Positions 20,101 to 23,046 of a DNA stretch of 23,046 nt are shown here, one piece after another. The notes beneath the pieces are model-generated. The model searched no databases. It worked only from the letters and a program-made list of their open reading frames with translations, and was not told the origin of the DNA. Position 1 is the first letter of the stretch; each line of letters opens with the position of its first letter. Made by a program: the position numbers and the translations under genes. Source of the stretch: Sphacelaria rigidula (Eukaryota > Phaeophyceae > Sphacelariales). The DNA lies in the NCBI GenBank assembly GCA_964200075.2, contig CAXNAA020000289.1:1-23046 (forward strand). Direction: 5' to 3'.

Positions 20101-21698
20101 GAAGAGAATACTGGTTGATACGGGCGAGGGCATCAATGGCTTTGTTGACTTACTACTGGTGAGGGTCCTACAACGTGCTCGCACGGACTGCCACGGTGAC
20201 AAACTTGTATCAGAGCAAGACGTAGCGAAACAACAGTGGTGGGAATTTTGTAAATTTGGTTGGGCACGTTAGCAAAGCGCGCAAATCAGGTATTACCGGG
20301 CGACACTCCTAAAAACCGAGAACAAGGTAGCATACCCTGGAAAATAGAGTACATTGTCAAAAACTGTACTGCGTACAGTATGGGATCTATTGTGTCGATT
20401 GATTAGACAGTAGATTCTACACTGTACGCAGTATGCGTTTTGATGATGTAATGTATTGCCCAGGGCGTGCAAAGCGGCCATATCTGGAGGTGTCGCCATG
20501 TTTCGACATTGAACCTGCTGTTGTGGTGGACTTCACGAGTTCTCGAGTTTCAAAGAAACGAAGATGCTAGGATTTCAAATCAATCAATGCGTAATCTCTT
20601 GCGATTTCTCTAGCGTTGAATATGATACAGTCCATGCCACCAGTAGTTCGCCTTGGCACAATATGGCAAGAAAAAACAACAACAGAATTGTGTACTAGAT
20701 GAGCGACATATATCGCCGTTGCCATAGACGGCACTTGGTAAGCGCAAAGCGCTGTATTGAGTAGTTTGTAACGCAGTTAGTTGCACAGGTATGTGGCCGG
20801 GTAGCTGGTTGCACGCCCCTCATTGCACGAGCTTCACTTACGATGAATAACACCCCCCGCACTCCTCACCGCATGGCACACGATTGCGCGTATTCGTGTA
20901 GGAAGTGATGCGAGAGGTTGGATGCAAAGAAGTCAGCGCCATCTTGCTCACGCACTGGCACACGGACCACACCGGGGGCGTCCTGGATATATGCAAGGCG
21001 CTCGGCAACGCTGACATCCCTATCTTCAAGAGGGTGAGTAGACTTGCGATCTTTTGGAGTCAATGTACTCTGCAAAGTGCGGTAGTAGTTCGATTTCGGG
21101 ACTATTTTGTCCCAGTACAGCACTCGGCAGTCGAAGGCCTGCCGGCGAGTGTTGGTACACTCTCTTGATGAAAGCGACGTCGTGTACCCACCTGAAATAT
21201 CTGTCGTGATCGGAGGTACCGATGCCACCCCGTGTTTTGACGCCGGACGCACGGGTCCGTGTGGGGAAGTTGCCAGACGATTCCCAACCGTAAATGGCTT
21301 ATGCATACTGTAACGTAGAGAACGCGGATTCGTTCGCAGATTTGTTGTTCGGATCGTGGTGCCGTCGTATATCGTGTCGCCCAGGGTACTAGTTCTTGTT
21401 CTGCCTCTTTGTTCACGTTTCGATGTGTGCTGATGCATGTCGACGTCGAGAGTAGAGTGCGCCGAAGCGCCCGACGGACCGTCGCGGTGGTCCTATTTTC
21501 ACTTCTTGATCGTTGCTACTACTTTTTTCGCGTCGGGGAATTCCAACAAATGTTGAGGTACACACAAGAGCTGAAAAGTTCAAGTACAAAGGGATCGAGG
21601 ACAGACAGGTGTTCGCCACGACGGGCGCTACGCTGGAGGCGATTCACACACCCGGACACACCGTCGACCACGTGTCTTTCGTTCTCAAAGAAGAGCAG
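17104..21698 (+). CDS. LACTB2-like metallo-beta-lactamase-fold hydrolase, 3'-partial
   Basis: Exons seen: 17104-17208, 20057-20158, 20902-21033, 21558-21698; all introns are phase 0 and GT-AG. They join to 160 residues. VVRINGLNPGM, then HTLQGTNCYLVG (36-47) and RILVDTGEG give the N-terminal strands of the LACTB2 subfamily. THWHTDH (86-92) supplies the zinc ligands H87, H89, D91 and H92, and TPGHT (145-149) the next ligand, H147. Animal LACTB2 is about 290 residues and is known as a zinc-dependent mitochondrial endoribonuclease; a similar RNA-cleaving role here is inference from family. The GD(C/N)xLG motif and the last histidine are not found before the right edge, so the final exons probably lie beyond it. 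ATG 17104 gives MPFAFAQ before VPPNLP; alternatively TTTCGCTCAG at 17115-17124 is an acceptor and the start lies further upstream. No clear presequence is visible. Confidence 0.88.
17631..17963 (+). repeat. Interspersed repeat of about 330 bp, copy B
   Basis: It is the direct-strand partner of copy A and lies inside the 2.85-kb intron of the LACTB2-like gene. One frame is open for 91 codons (17715-17990) and includes MRGELHPIKNFWLEAY; copy A carries the related MKGELHPAK and then stops. Confidence 0.75.
18894..18923 (-). repeat. Transposon-end-like 30-mer, copy 1
   Basis: Read on the minus strand it starts TACTCCCTCTGTCCCGTGAT. It is identical at 28 of 30 positions to 19575-19604. The TACTCCCTCyGTCCC start resembles Stowaway-type (Tc1/mariner) MITE ends known from grasses; the matching opposite end was not found. 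Confidence 0.55.
19575..19604 (-). repeat. Transposon-end-like 30-mer, copy 2
   Basis: It begins TACTCCCTCTGTCCCGTAAT on the minus strand. Just inside, the GCTTACATT and GGACA pieces recur at 19552-19567, a diverged tandem echo of the same end. Confidence 0.55.
19586..20059 (-). CDS. Open minus-strand frame of 157 codons, doubtful
   Basis: It lies inside the first intron of the LACTB2-like gene, opposite strand, and starts with GTG rather than ATG. The first 70 codons (for example IERKLLIKLRKRDTKQEMVQ) look protein-like, the last 20 run through the transposon-end motif. It may be a remnant of a mobile-element gene, or chance. Confidence 0.15.
   Translation of the reverse strand: MLYGAQQRGMKGDPGEALSNVIVDQCGFVGHDRRCAHTIERKLLIKLRKRDTKQEMVQQTENGNNFKRVVPHAVLSVPRCCLLHGCYGKIAAQKSTRVATHAVHIHRTDFTPGEADVILRIKAMSPRQTVVVRRLFCKVGHTYARIFRNLSRTPSVP
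20159..20901 (+). other. Second intron of the LACTB2-like gene
   Basis: It runs from GTGAGG to CGTGTAG and is 743 bases long. Its only notable content is the 131-bp hairpin at 20335-20465. The protein reads straight across it (FVDLLL then EVMREVG). Confidence 0.8.
20335..20465. repeat. 131-bp imperfect hairpin inside an intron
   Basis: CCCTGG at 20335 and CCAGGG ending at 20465 bound two arms of about 46 bases. The best-paired inner part is TACTGCGTACAGT against ACTGTACGCAGTA. It is a fold-back MITE candidate; no clear target duplication. Confidence 0.65.
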
Positions 21699-23046
21699 GT
21701 GAGACTCGAAATGTAGCTATGGGATAGCCGCATTTGCTTGTGCATACCGGAAGCTGATGCCACAACACACACGAGCGATCAGGAGGCCCCCGTGTCGCGC
21801 GAAGACCATTCCGACGGTGACATGGGGCGGGCCAGCCCGAAAGGGTACGTCTCGCCCGTATTTCTGTCATCTCGTGACCCTAGACATCAGCCTGCGTTAC
21901 CAATAGAGAACACGATATTACGAGGCCGGTAACATGAGCTGGTCACAACTCGTCTGGCCTCATTTTCCCTCCGACATAGTACGACGAAAAGTGACCCATG
22001 CCCAGGCTACCACTGGGCATCAGAAAGCGAACAGCGATCATTAGCAAGAGAAGCTGGATACACTCCCTCTTCGGCAGCTTCCACATTCTTACCTTAGAGT
22101 ACGTTAGCGTGCTGCTTATCGCTATCTTCGAATCATTCGGGATGGTTCGGTAGGTAAAGTCCATCCGCGAGCGGTCCCATGTCCTTGCAATGGCAAACAC
22201 AGTAAGCCTTTGCGCCCCAGTGCGTGTTTGTGCTACGAAAATTCAGCGTTGATGCTGTTCTTTTTCTATTTTCCGGTGGTGCTAAACCTATCATATCAGC
22301 AGAGTGTGGAGCGATCAAGTGCCCAGCGACCAAAAATGGGCAATTTTTTATTTCATACCGGAAAGGCGTGCCGAGGCGAGAATATGCCCCATATTGTACT
22401 ACAACTTCTACAGAGGCAACTATGGCGCGGATGTTGTGGTTGAACGGCCTCGGTCTTCCTCTTCACTTCATGTGTTTTTTTGTTTGATCGTCGCACTTTA
22501 CCTGACCCCCCAGGGATCCAGCCGTGGTCGCATAGTAGACGTACCCAAGACACAACAAAAGTGAAGCACTCCCTGAAGTAAAAGAAGAATCAGAAAGAAA
22601 TAGAACAGGACGACATGGTAGACTAAGACGTACAAAGAAGAAAAAAATAACAGAAAAAATCAATAAAGAAAAAGAAAGCACAGAAAGACATGGCCAGTCT
22701 CTGCCGCAGGGCTTCGGCGTACAAAGTCTTGCGCAGAAGCACACTCATATCCAGTCGTAGAGGACAAAAGGCCGTGGAAACGAAACGATTGCAGCTCATC
22801 TACTGCAAGCGCTCTATTTAGGGTATGGGCCTGCTCATCTACGAGGAAACACAATGAAGCGAGGTACCGCATAAAATTGAATACAGTTTAGAAAAAGGCT
22901 TCATCTTGTCGTGCGAGCATCTATCATCTAGTTTTGGACTACGGTATAAGCATCGACGAATCCGCGTTGACTACCCCCCCCCCCCCCCTGAGCGATAGAG
23001 TACCAAAGCCGAAGGCGCAATGGACATGGTCGAGGCAATGCAAAAG
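21699..23046 (+). other. Probable third-to-last-exon intron, running off the window
   Basis: It begins GTGAGA after KEEQ. I searched it for the expected continuation, a hydrophobic strand followed by G-D-x-x-L-G, and found none. It contains an A/G-rich tract (about 22555-22690) and a C run near 22974. An open frame with ATG 23020 (MDMVEAMQK) touches the right edge and could be an exon, but nothing supports it. Confidence 0.5.
22555..22690 (+). other. A/G-rich tract
   Basis: About 135 bases are dominated by AAGAA-type words with few pyrimidines on the plus strand. No exact repeat unit. Likely simple-sequence DNA within an intron. Confidence 0.6.

Noticed and set aside
22224-22487. Frame with AVLFLFSGGAKP as the missing SGD exon of the metallo-hydrolase
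   Set aside because: The required Asp is absent and no suitable acceptor or continuation was seen.

Overview
This window looks like nuclear DNA of an intron-rich eukaryote. Genes are broken into short exons (79 to 760 bases) separated by GT-AG introns of about 0.2 to 2.9 kb. There is no bacterial-style gene packing, and the space between and inside genes is full of small non-autonomous transposons, inverted repeats, a minisatellite and many C/G homopolymer runs. This texture fits a stramenopile alga, and a brown alga (Ectocarpus-like) is my best guess. The taxon is inference; no marker gene proves it.

Two genes can be read with confidence, both on the + strand. The first (about 2297/2330 to 7586) has eight exons whose splice phases all agree and ends in a stop codon. 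It predicts a protein of about 756 residues with low-complexity and disordered stretches that I cannot assign to a family. The second starts near 17104 and runs off the right edge. It encodes the N-terminal half of an LACTB2-type metallo-beta-lactamase-fold protein (TLQGTN, THWHTDH and TPGHT motifs) in four exons. A 2.85-kb, repeat-filled intron lies between the NPGM and HTLQ codons.

Layout: 1-143 end of a piggyBac-like element; 536-951 fold-back element; 2297-7586 orphan gene; 7587-9625 nest of repeats, including a 995-bp element with 25-bp terminal inverted repeats that contains a 111-bp TTAA-flanked MITE; 9626-13883 mostly unassigned, with weak ORFs, a perfect hairpin and a 10-N assembly gap; 13884-14439 41-bp minisatellite with a 155-bp higher-order period; 14618-15373 a 756-bp TTAA-type element; 16507-16870 a 360-bp MITE with TA duplication; 17104 to the end, the metallo-hydrolase gene with repeats in its introns.

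I saw no tRNA, rRNA, CRISPR array or complete transposase. The two genes show no obvious functional link. The most unusual structures are the minisatellite with its nested period, the group of TTAA-ended elements, and the orphan gene.
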